Source: Clostridia bacterium (lineage in GTDB: Bacteria > Bacillota > Clostridia > TANB77 > CAG-508). From it: DNA of 6,822 nt. Under the pieces are notes generated by a model. The model was not told the origin of the DNA. It saw only the letters and a program-made list of their open reading frames with translations, and did no database searches. The stretch's first letter is position 1, and each line of letters opens with the position of its first letter. Shown one piece after another: positions 1 to 6,822 of the stretch. The DNA lies in assembly GCA_900772235.1 (NCBI GenBank), contig CAAGQX010000030.1, positions 1 through 6,822 of the forward strand, read 5' to 3'. A program made the position numbers and the translations under genes.

Positions 1-62
1 CCCGCCCCTACAAATTCAATAATGCGTTTTTGTATTTGCGGGCGATTAAAATCGCCCCTACA
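1..62. repeat. Partial palindromic intergenic repeat
   Basis: The block is clearly richer in G and C than its surroundings. It holds a perfect inverted repeat, GGGCGATT at 40-47 and AATCGCCC at 50-57, with a 2-nt centre. The 10-mer CGCCCCTACA occurs twice in direct orientation, at 3-12 and 53-62, exactly 50 bp apart. This looks like the end of a small dispersed palindromic or MITE-like element that continues left of the window. I see no reading frame in it. The family is not identified; calling it dispersed is inference, because only one locus is visible. Confidence 0.55.
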
Positions 63-150
63 TTCCAAATTTGCATATAAATACTCAGATAAATTACAAT
101 TTTTGTAACAAAAAAATAATTATTAAATTATTCTATTTTATTACAAAAAA

Positions 151-159
151 TGATATAAT
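151..159 (+). promoter_or_regulatory. Extended -10 promoter for priA-def-fmt
   Basis: TGATATAAT matches the extended -10 consensus (TGnTATAAT) exactly, with the hexamer at 154-159. No good -35 is present: the hexamer 17 bp upstream, TTCTAT at 131-136, matches only the first two consensus bases. An extended -10 can compensate for this. A start near 166 would leave a leader of about 14 nt before the priA ATG. The stretch 63-150 is AT-rich and shows nothing else I can support. Confidence 0.55.
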
Positions 160-168
160 ACTCCTGTT

Positions 169-174
169 AAGGAG
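169..174 (+). promoter_or_regulatory. Ribosome binding site of priA
   Basis: AAGGAG lies 5 nt before the ATG at 180. The bases CTCCT at 161-165 are complementary to AGGAG at 170-174 across a 4-nt loop, but the predicted transcript start falls inside this palindrome, so a hairpin that hides the site is doubtful. Confidence 0.7.
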
Positions 175-179
175 AAAAA

Positions 180-2397
180 ATGGTAGCAGAAATTATAATA
201 AATAGCATTGCAAAAGAATTGAATAGAAGTTTTGATTATATAATTCCAGAAACTCTAGCCCCAAACATCAAAATTGGAGCTAGAGTTTTTGTGCCTTTTG
301 GAAGGCAGAAGAAAGAAGAAGGCTTTATTATAAATATAAAAGAGAATTCAGAATTTGCAAACAAAGAAATTATAAGTATAGAAGATAATTTACTAGATGA
401 TGAAAAAATAAACTTAGCAAAGCTAATGGCAAGAAGATATTTTTGCAACATATCAGACTGCATAAAACTAATGCTTCCGCCGGGAAATACGAGTAAAAAT
501 TTTGAAGGAAGAGTTAAATCTAAAACAGCAAATTTTGTTTATTTAGCAAAACAAGCTGAAGAAATAGAAATGTTAATAGATGAAAAAATTATAAAAAGCG
601 AAAAACAAATACGAGTATTAAAGTTTTTAGGAAAAAACGAAGGAATACATATTGTAGATTTAGAGGCTATTACAGATACAAGTAGAGCTATTATTAAAAC
701 ATTAGAAAAAAACGGTTATGTAAAAATTTTAGAGGAAAAGGTTCAAAGAAATCCATTTGTAAATAGAAAAATAGAAAAAGATAAACCGTTAGATTTAACT
801 GAAGAACAACAAATAGCATTTAATAAAATTAAAGATAGTGAGTTTAAAGAATTTTTAATATATGGTGTTACAGGATCTCGGAAAAACTGAAGTGTATTTG
901 CAGTTAATAGCAAATGTAATAGAGAAAAACAAAACAGCAATAGTGTTGGTTCCGGAAATTTCTCTAACACCACAAATGGTAAGCAGATTTTCAAATAGAT
1001 TTGGAGATGTAATTGCAGTTTTACATAGTAAATTGTCTGTTGGAGAAAGATATGACGAATGGCAAAAAATAAAAGAAGGAAAGGCAAAAATTGTTATAGG
1101 TGCAAGGTCTGCAATATTTGCTCCTATAAATAATTTGGGAATAATTATAATAGATGAGGAACACGATTCTTCATATAAATCGGATATGCCACCTAAATTT
1201 AATGCTAAAGATATAGCAAAATATATTGCTAAACAAAACAATATTCCACTAGTACTTGGAAGTGCAACGCCAGATATAAACACATTTTATAAGGCAAATG
1301 AAGGAAAAATAGAACTTATAAAATTAACTAAAAGGGCTAATAATTCAAATTTACCAGAAGTAACTGTTGTGGATTTAAGACAAGAACTTGCAAATGGAAA
1401 TAGATCAATATTAAGTAATTTACTATATGGTAAAATAGAAGAAAACATAAAGAATAAAAAGCAAACTATTTTGTTCTTAAATAGAAGAGGCTTTTCTACA
1501 TTTGTAATGTGCAGAGATTGTGGATATACAGCTAAATGTAAAAGATGTAATATAAGTTTAACTTATCATAATAAAGAAAATAAATTAAAATGCCATTATT
1601 GTGGCTATGAAACAGACAACATTAGTATTTGTCCATCTTGTGGAAGCAAAAAAATTAAATACTTTGGAACGGGAACTCAGAAAGTAGAAGATGTAATAAA
1701 AAAAGAATTTCCAGAGGCAACAACTATAAGAATGGATATAGATACAGTGACCAAAAAGAATTCACATGAAGAAATTTTAAACAAATTTAAAAATGAAAAT
1801 ATAGATATTTTAATAGGTACACAAATGGTTGTTAAAGGACACCATTTTCCAAATGTAACACTAGTTGGTGTAATAGCAGCAGATGGAAGCCTAAACAGTG
1901 GAGATTTTAGAGCAAACGAAAGAACATTCGATTTGCTTGTACAAGTAGCAGGAAGAGCTGGAAGAGAAAAGCTACCAGGAGAAGTTATAATACAAACATA
2001 TTCTCCAGAAAATTTTTGCATAGAATGTAGCCAGAAACAAGATTATAATAAGTTTTACCAAACCGAAATAGCACTTAGAAAACAGTTGAAATATCCGCCA
2101 TTTTGCGATATAATAGTATTTGCGTTAAGTTCAATAAATAAAGAAGAATTAATAAAAGCTTCAAATAAATTATATAAGATACTGGAAAAAAATAATAATG
2201 GGGCAATAAATTTATTTAAACCAGTACCTGCACCAATAGATAAAATAAAAAATAAATACAGGTGGCGAATAATTGCAAAGTGCAATTTAAATAATAATAT
2301 AATAGATATTATTAATAAATCATTAGAAGAGTACTACAAAAATAAATTCAAAAACACAAAAATTGCAGTAGATACAAATCCAAATAATATGAATTAG
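180..2397 (+). CDS. priA: Primosomal protein N' (PriA helicase), one +1 frameshift
   Basis: PriA is a superfamily 2, 3'-to-5' DNA helicase that recognises stalled or repaired forks and reloads the replicative helicase. Frame one gives residues 1-233, with the family-typical start MVAEIIINSIAKELNRSFDY (3' DNA-binding domain). The reading frame then hits an extra C at 879, and TGA follows at 888-890. Skipping that C continues for 505 codons, giving 738 aa, a normal PriA length (E. coli 732). The join rebuilds Walker A GVTGSGKT at 229-236. Downstream are Walker B DEEH at about 325-328, GSATP, eight zinc-binding cysteines at about 444, 447, 453, 456, 471, 474, 484 and 487, then GTQMVVKGHHFPNV and QVAGRAGR. 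The second part has no stop in 505 codons and all motifs are intact, which argues against decay. Without the shift the product is a 236-aa fragment lacking the helicase. It is first in a unit with def and fmt. Confidence 0.93.
876..882 (+). other. Putative +1 frameshift site in priA (TCT-CGG-A)
   Basis: In the incoming frame the codons are GGA TCT CGG AAA AAC TGA. Omitting C879 gives GGA TCT GGA AAA ACT GAA, that is GSGKTE, the Walker A core. The in-frame CGG at 879-881 would sit in the ribosomal A site with a serine TCT codon in the P site. There is no homopolymer at the insertion point. The proposed mechanism is inference; an error in the sequence is the alternative. Confidence 0.6.
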
Positions 2398-2408
2398 GGG
2401 GCAAAAAT

Positions 2409-2891
2409 ATGGCAATTAGAATAATAAGACAAGAAGGGGACGAAATTTTAAAGAAAAAATCAAGAGTGGTAGAAGTAATTGATGAAAAGATACAAGAATT
2501 AGTAAAAGATATGATAGAAACAATGCACAAATATGACGGAGTTGGACTTGCAGCAGTACAAGTAGGGGTGCTAAAACGAGTAGTAGTAATAGATACTTAT
2601 GAAGAAGGAAGCCAAATATATGTACTTATAAATCCGGAGATTTTAGAAACAAAAGGCTCAAGAGAGGTAGAAGAAGGATGCCTGAGCTTTCCAAATAAAT
2701 TTGCTAAAGTAGTAAGACCTGAGAAAGTAAAAGCTAAGGCACTAAACGAAAAGGGCGAGGAAATTATAATAAAAGCAGATGGGCTACTTGCACAAGCAAT
2801 ATGCCACGAAGTAGACCATTTAAATGGAGAAGTCTTTATAGACAAAATGATACCAGGTACACTAGAAATAGTAAAACCAGAAGATAAATAA
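2409..2891 (+). CDS. def: Peptide deformylase
   Basis: This metalloenzyme removes the N-formyl group from the first methionine of new proteins as they leave the ribosome. All three deformylase motifs are present: GVGLAAVQ at residues 44-51, EGCLS at 89-93 and HEVDH at 133-137. The expected metal ligands are C91, H133 and H137, with E134 as the catalytic acid/base. The first motif has valine at 50 where proline (GLAAPQ) is usual; glutamine 51 is kept, so activity is expected. The length, 160 aa, is normal. The gene begins 11 nt after priA behind a G-rich AGGGGG site and is followed 13 nt later by fmt, the enzyme that adds the group Def removes. Confidence 0.96.
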   Translation: MAIRIIRQEGDEILKKKSRVVEVIDEKIQELVKDMIETMHKYDGVGLAAVQVGVLKRVVVIDTYEEGSQIYVLINPEILETKGSREVEEGCLSFPNKFAKVVRPEKVKAKALNEKGEEIIIKADGLLAQAICHEVDHLNGEVFIDKMIPGTLEIVKPEDK

Positions 2892-2898
2892 GAGGTGA
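2892..2898 (+). promoter_or_regulatory. Ribosome binding site of fmt
   Basis: GAGGTGA, matching the 3' part of the AGGAGGTGA consensus, starts directly after the def stop codon and lies 6 nt before the fmt ATG at 2905. It supports this start and translation of def and fmt from one message. Confidence 0.75.
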
Positions 2899-2904
2899 AA
2901 CAAA

Positions 2905-3888
2905 ATGAAAATAGTATTTATGGGGACACCAGATTTTGCAGAAAAATCTTTAGAGAAAATATATAAAGCAGGACATAATATTTTGGCAGTAGTAACAAAT
3001 CCAGATAGACCTAAAGGCAGAGGAATGAAAATGATAGCATCACCAGTAAAAGAGTTTGCTATTCAAAATAATATACCAGTATATCAACCAGAAAAAGTGA
3101 GAAATAATCCAGAAATAATAAAACAAATTACAGATTTGAATCCAGATGTAATTTGTGTAGTAGCATATGGAAAAATTTTACCAAAAGAACTTTTAGAAAT
3201 ACCAAAGCTAGGTTGTATAAATGTTCACGGCTCACTACTTCCTAAATATAGAGGAGCTGCGCCAATACAATGGGCAGTATTAAATGGAGATAAAACAACA
3301 GGAATAACAACAATGTATATGGATGAAGGAATGGATACAGGCGATATAATTCTAAAACAAGAAGTAGAAATAGGGGAAGATGAAACAACTGGTGAACTTT
3401 GGGAAAGACTTGCAGAAATTGGAGGAAATCTATTAGTAGAAACACTTACTAAAATTGAACAAAAAACAGCACCAAGACAAAAACAAGGCGAAGACTTTAC
3501 GATTGCTCCAATGTTAAATAAAGAAATGGCAAAAATAAATTGGGAAGAAAAAACAGCTATTCAAATAAAAAACTTAGTAAGAGGGTTAAACCCGATGATG
3601 GGGGCATATTCTATTTTAAATGACAAAAAACTTAAAATATGGAAGGTACAACAATTTGCAGAAAATGATTTTTTAAACAAATATGAAGAATTTAAAGAAT
3701 ATAATCAGAATTTTAAAAATGTATGCCCAGGAACAATTATTTATATAGATAAAAAAGAAGGAATATATGTAAAAGCAAAAGAAGGAATAATTTTATTGCT
3801 GGAAATACAAGCGGAAAACTCGAAAAGAATGAGAGTACAAGACTTTTTATTAGGAAATAAGATAGAAACAGGAGAAGTACTAGCTTAG
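2905..3888 (+). CDS. fmt: Methionyl-tRNA formyltransferase
   Basis: Fmt transfers a formyl group from 10-formyltetrahydrofolate to methionyl-tRNA(fMet), making the bacterial initiator. The N-terminal catalytic domain starts with MKIVFMGTPDFA. It carries the hallmark NVHGSLLPKYRGAAPIQWA, with N106 and H108, and D144 in MDEGMDTGD; this is the Asn-His-Asp catalytic set at the same numbering as in E. coli. The C-terminal tRNA-binding domain is recognisable from LVRGLNPMMGAY, followed by a lysine-rich segment and CPGTIIYI. At 327 aa it is slightly longer than E. coli Fmt (315 aa), with some extra charged sequence near residues 250-275. The gene ends with three consecutive in-frame stops (TAG TAG TGA, 3886-3894) and is followed by a terminator. 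Confidence 0.96.
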   Translation: MKIVFMGTPDFAEKSLEKIYKAGHNILAVVTNPDRPKGRGMKMIASPVKEFAIQNNIPVYQPEKVRNNPEIIKQITDLNPDVICVVAYGKILPKELLEIPKLGCINVHGSLLPKYRGAAPIQWAVLNGDKTTGITTMYMDEGMDTGDIILKQEVEIGEDETTGELWERLAEIGGNLLVETLTKIEQKTAPRQKQGEDFTIAPMLNKEMAKINWEEKTAIQIKNLVRGLNPMMGAYSILNDKKLKIWKVQQFAENDFLNKYEEFKEYNQNFKNVCPGTIIYIDKKEGIYVKAKEGIILLLEIQAENSKRMRVQDFLLGNKIETGEVLA

Positions 3889-3902
3889 TAGTGAAAAGAA
3901 AG

Positions 3903-3928
3903 GAGATACAAAATTGTGTCTCTTTTTT
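3903..3928 (+). terminator. Rho-independent terminator after fmt
   Basis: GAGATACA (3903-3910) pairs with TGTGTCTC (3915-3922) over 8 bp, including one T-G wobble, around a 4-nt AAAT loop. Six T residues follow at 3923-3928. It lies 9 nt past the last fmt stop and before the hrcA promoter, so it separates the two transcription units. The stem is AT-rich and may be leaky. Confidence 0.75.
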
Positions 3929-3947
3929 GTATAAAAAATAAAAAAAA

Positions 3948-3974
3948 TTAGCAAACTGTATTGACTTTTGCTAA
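3948..3974 (+). promoter_or_regulatory. CIRCE-like operator 1, over the -35 element
   Basis: The left arm TTAGCAAAC and right arm TTTTGCTAA are separated by exactly 9 nt, the 9-9-9 layout of CIRCE (consensus TTAGCACTC-N9-GAGTGCTAA). The outer eight bases of the arms, TTAGCAAA and TTTGCTAA, are perfectly complementary. The inner bases diverge from consensus: 2 mismatches in the left arm, 3 in the right. The -35 hexamer TTGACT at 3961-3966 lies inside it, so bound HrcA should block RNA polymerase. That it is an operator is inferred from geometry and position. Confidence 0.6.
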
Positions 3975-3987
3975 AAAAGGGTATAAT
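3961..3987 (+). promoter_or_regulatory. Vegetative promoter of hrcA-grpE-dnaK
   Basis: The -35 is TTGACT (3961-3966) and the -10 is a perfect TATAAT (3982-3987). The spacer is 15 bp, shorter than the preferred 17; reading the -10 as TAATAT (3984-3989) would give 17. The likely start, around 3994, falls in the left arm of the downstream operator. The promoter is therefore bracketed by two HrcA-type sites. Confidence 0.75.
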
Positions 3988-3990
3988 ATA

Positions 3991-4017
3991 TTAGCAGTCT
4001 TAAAGAAATGTTGCTAA
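3991..4017 (+). promoter_or_regulatory. CIRCE operator 2, over the transcription start
   Basis: The arms TTAGCAGTC (3991-3999) and TGTTGCTAA (4009-4017) are separated by 9 nt. The left arm differs from the CIRCE consensus at one base and the right arm at three. The outer TTAGCA...TGCTAA pair is perfect. The site starts 3 nt after the -10 hexamer and touches the hrcA ribosome binding site, the classic CIRCE position between promoter and first gene. HrcA, kept active by GroEL, binds such sites and releases them on heat stress. Confidence 0.8.
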
Positions 4018-4025
4018 AAGGAGGT
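4016..4025 (+). promoter_or_regulatory. Ribosome binding site fixing the TTG start of hrcA
   Basis: AAAAGGAGGT is a very strong site whose GGAGG ends 8 nt before TTG at 4033. No in-frame ATG or GTG is available nearby, and the protein then starts [13 protein letters not shown], the usual HrcA N-terminus, so TTG is chosen. Confidence 0.85.
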
Positions 4026-4032
4026 AAGTATA

Positions 4033-5053
4033 TTGTTAACTGATAGAAAAAAACGAGTATTAAAAGCAATAATTGAAGAATACATTAATACGGCAGAACC
4101 AGTAAGTTCTAGCTCAATAGTAGAACACTATATTCCAGATTGCAGTAGTGCTACAATTAGAAATGAAATGGCAGAACTTGAACAATTAGGATATATTGAA
4201 AAACCACACACATCAGCTCGGAAGAATACCATCAGTTAAAGGATATAGATTTTATGTAGATGAATTACTAAATGATGACAATATTAGTTTAGATGAAATT
4301 CAATATATAAAAACTCAATTAGAAACAAAAGTAAACGAAATAGAGGACTTAACAAAAATAACAACTAATACTTTATCTGAAATAACACATTACACAACTG
4401 TGGCAATTGGCCCGGATTCAAGCGATAATGTAATAACAGATGTAAAGTTTGTTCTGCTAGGAAGTAGACTTCTAATGGCAGTTATACTAACAGACAATGG
4501 GCAAATTAAAGAAACAGTTATTAAATATGACGAAGATATTACCCAAAGCCAAATAGAAGGTTTAAACAATATTTTTAATAATAGATTAAGAGGAAAACCA
4601 TTAGAAAAAATAGACAAACCAATGGAAGAATATATAATATCTGCTATGAGCGACCAAGCAAATGTTATAAAACCAATTATAAACCAATTAAATAGAGTGA
4701 TTGGAGAAATAAACCAAGTATATTTGGAAGGTGCAAATAAAGTATTTGATTTCCCAGAATTTAAAAAAGTAGAAACAGCAAGAAACTTTTTAAGTATATT
4801 AGATACTAAAGAAGAAATGCTAGAACTACTAAATTCTGGATTAGCAGAAGACATAAATGTGTATATTGGTGACGAAAATGAAAAAGAAGAACTTAAAGAT
4901 TTAAGCATAATAACATTTAAACATAAAGTATTTGGAAAAAATATGGGAACAATAGGTATTATAGGACCTAAAAGAATGGATTATTCAAAAGTAATATCAA
5001 TTATGAAATATATAAATAAAAAGTTAAATGAAAAAGATCAAAATAATGAATAA
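4033..5053 (+). CDS. hrcA: Heat-inducible repressor HrcA, one +1 frameshift
   Basis: HrcA is the winged-helix repressor of class I heat-shock genes; it binds CIRCE and needs GroEL to fold. Residues 1-62 in the first frame hold the DNA-binding domain, including [25 protein letters not shown]. An extra C at 4219 then throws the frame to TAA at 4237-4239. Skipping it restores [19 protein letters not shown], the most conserved HrcA motif, and continues for 277 more codons. The total of 339 aa is close to B. subtilis HrcA (343 aa). The second part has no further break and ends in a family-like C-terminus ([20 protein letters not shown]). It is the first gene of the operon, directly behind two CIRCE-like sites, so it should repress itself. 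Without a shift only a 68-aa piece with most of the HTH domain would be made. A true recent pseudogene or sequence error is less likely because priA shows the same lesion. Confidence 0.92.
4216..4222 (+). other. Putative +1 frameshift site in hrcA (GCT-CGG-A)
   Basis: The incoming frame reads ACA TCA GCT CGG AAG AAT and ends at TAA 4237-4239. Without C4219 it reads ACA TCA GCT GGA AGA ATA, that is TSAGRI. The site shares CTCGGAA with the priA site, has the same codon phase, and again places a lone in-frame CGG after an NCT codon and before a required glycine GGA. Recoding is inference. Confidence 0.6.
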
Positions 5054-5073
5054 AAGTAAGGAAGGAGATTAAA

Positions 5074-5574
5074 ATGGCAGAAGAAGAAAAAAAAGAAGAA
5101 AAGGTAGAAAATAAAGAGGTGGAAAAAGAAGAAAACAGTGAATTAGAAAAAACAAAACAAGAATTAGATGAAATAACAGACAGACTAAAAAGAATAATGG
5201 CAGAATTTGAAAATTTCAAAAAGAGAAGTTCAAAAGAAAGAGAAAACTTGTATAATTCTCTAGTTTCAGATATTGTAGCTTCATTTTTACCTGTACAAGA
5301 TAATCTAGAAAAAGCAATATCAGTAAAAACTGAAGATGAAAATTTAAAACAAGGAATAGAACTTGTAGTAAAACAAATAAAAGATATATTCCAAAAATTT
5401 GGAGTAGAAGAAATAGAAACAGTAGGAAAACCATTCGACCCAGAAGTACACGAAGCAGTAAGTAGCGTACAAGACGACACTTTAGGAGAAAAAATAGTAA
5501 AAGAAGAATATAGAAAGGGCTACAAGATTGGCAACAAGGTAATACGTCACGCAATGGTAGTCGTAGCAAATTAG
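5074..5574 (+). CDS. grpE: Nucleotide exchange factor GrpE
   Basis: GrpE dimers open the DnaK nucleotide-binding domain to release ADP, and thereby set the chaperone cycle rate. The first 27 or so residues are a Lys/Glu-rich disordered tail. A long coiled coil follows (about 28-75, with LKRIMAEFENFKKRSSKE). The C-terminal beta domain carries the family signature: FDPEVHEAV, then GYKIGNKVIRHAMVVVAN at the end. The length, 166 aa, is at the short side of normal. It begins 20 nt after hrcA, with AAGGAG at 5062-5067, 6 nt before ATG, and needs no promoter of its own. No frame break is present. One of the few CGT arginine codons of the window is here (5545-5547). Confidence 0.96.
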   Translation: MAEEEKKEEKVENKEVEKEENSELEKTKQELDEITDRLKRIMAEFENFKKRSSKERENLYNSLVSDIVASFLPVQDNLEKAISVKTEDENLKQGIELVVKQIKDIFQKFGVEEIETVGKPFDPEVHEAVSSVQDDTLGEKIVKEEYRKGYKIGNKVIRHAMVVVAN

Positions 5575-5602
5575 TTATTAATTTTAAAAAATATATAAAT
5601 TT

Positions 5603-6822
<1,220 letters not shown>

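Noticed and set aside
161..174. Hairpin CTCCT-GTTA-AGGAG hiding the priA ribosome binding site
   Set aside because: The predicted transcript start near 166 lies within it, so the left arm would not be in the RNA; only 5 bp are involved.
855..1283. Long minus-strand reading frames opposite priA, hrcA, grpE and dnaK
   Set aside because: They are low-complexity Ser/Phe/Leu/Ile-rich translations of the reverse strand of AT-rich genes, without ribosome binding sites or recognisable domains.
862..2397. A separate gene starting at ATG 862 for the C-terminal part of PriA
   Set aside because: The first six codons (MVLQDL) do not match PriA, no ribosome binding site precedes the ATG, and homology resumes exactly at Gly after the extra C. 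The piece is the continuation of priA.
3914..3934. Possible 6-codon leader peptide (TTG TGT CTC TTT TTT GTA TAA) behind AAAGGAGA at 3899
   Set aside because: It coincides with the terminator hairpin and its T-run after fmt, so the spacing is best explained by chance.
4196..5053. A separate gene starting at ATG 4196 for the C-terminal part of HrcA
   Set aside because: The first residues (MKNHTHQL) come from the wrong frame of the HrcA motif EKPHTSA, and there is no ribosome binding site. HrcA homology resumes at Gly after the extra C.
180..5053. priA and hrcA as ordinary pseudogenes
   Set aside because: Each has only one lesion, both lesions are the same base in the same codon phase and motif, and the long downstream frames keep every family motif.

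Overview
The window is AT-rich, with strong AAGGAGG-type ribosome binding sites, a TTG start, AGA as the main arginine codon and an hrcA-grpE-dnaK heat-shock order. This points to a low-GC member of the Bacillota, most likely a Clostridia-like lineage; the genus cannot be named from this stretch. All genes are on the + strand.

Layout. Positions 1-62 hold part of a GC-richer palindromic intergenic repeat, followed by an AT-rich promoter region. Positions 180-3888 form a tight gene group: priA (replication restart helicase), def (peptide deformylase) and fmt (methionyl-tRNA formyltransferase), separated by 11-13 nt. A hairpin plus T-run at 3903-3928 ends this unit. A new promoter, flanked by two 27-bp CIRCE-like inverted repeats, then drives hrcA-grpE-dnaK (4033 to the window edge). 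The dnaK gene is cut by the window after 401 codons.

How the genes work together. Def and Fmt are the two ends of the formyl-methionine cycle. PriA reloads the replisome at stalled forks. HrcA should repress its own operon through the CIRCE-like sites, and GrpE is the nucleotide exchange factor for DnaK.

The main finding is that priA and hrcA, otherwise intact, are each split by one extra C in nearly the same context. In priA it is TCT-CGG-A inside Walker A; in hrcA it is GCT-CGG-A inside the conserved SAGR motif. Skipping the C restores GSGKT and SAGRIPS exactly and gives full-length proteins of 738 and 339 aa. I find no other in-frame CGG codon in the six genes; the remaining CGN codons seen are four CGA and two CGT. 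The same local sequence without the C (GCTGGAAGA at 1957-1965, TCTGGA at 4835-4840 and 6682-6687) is read normally. This suggests +1 translational frameshifting at a CGG codon that may lack a decoding tRNA. A correlated sequencing or assembly error is the main alternative.
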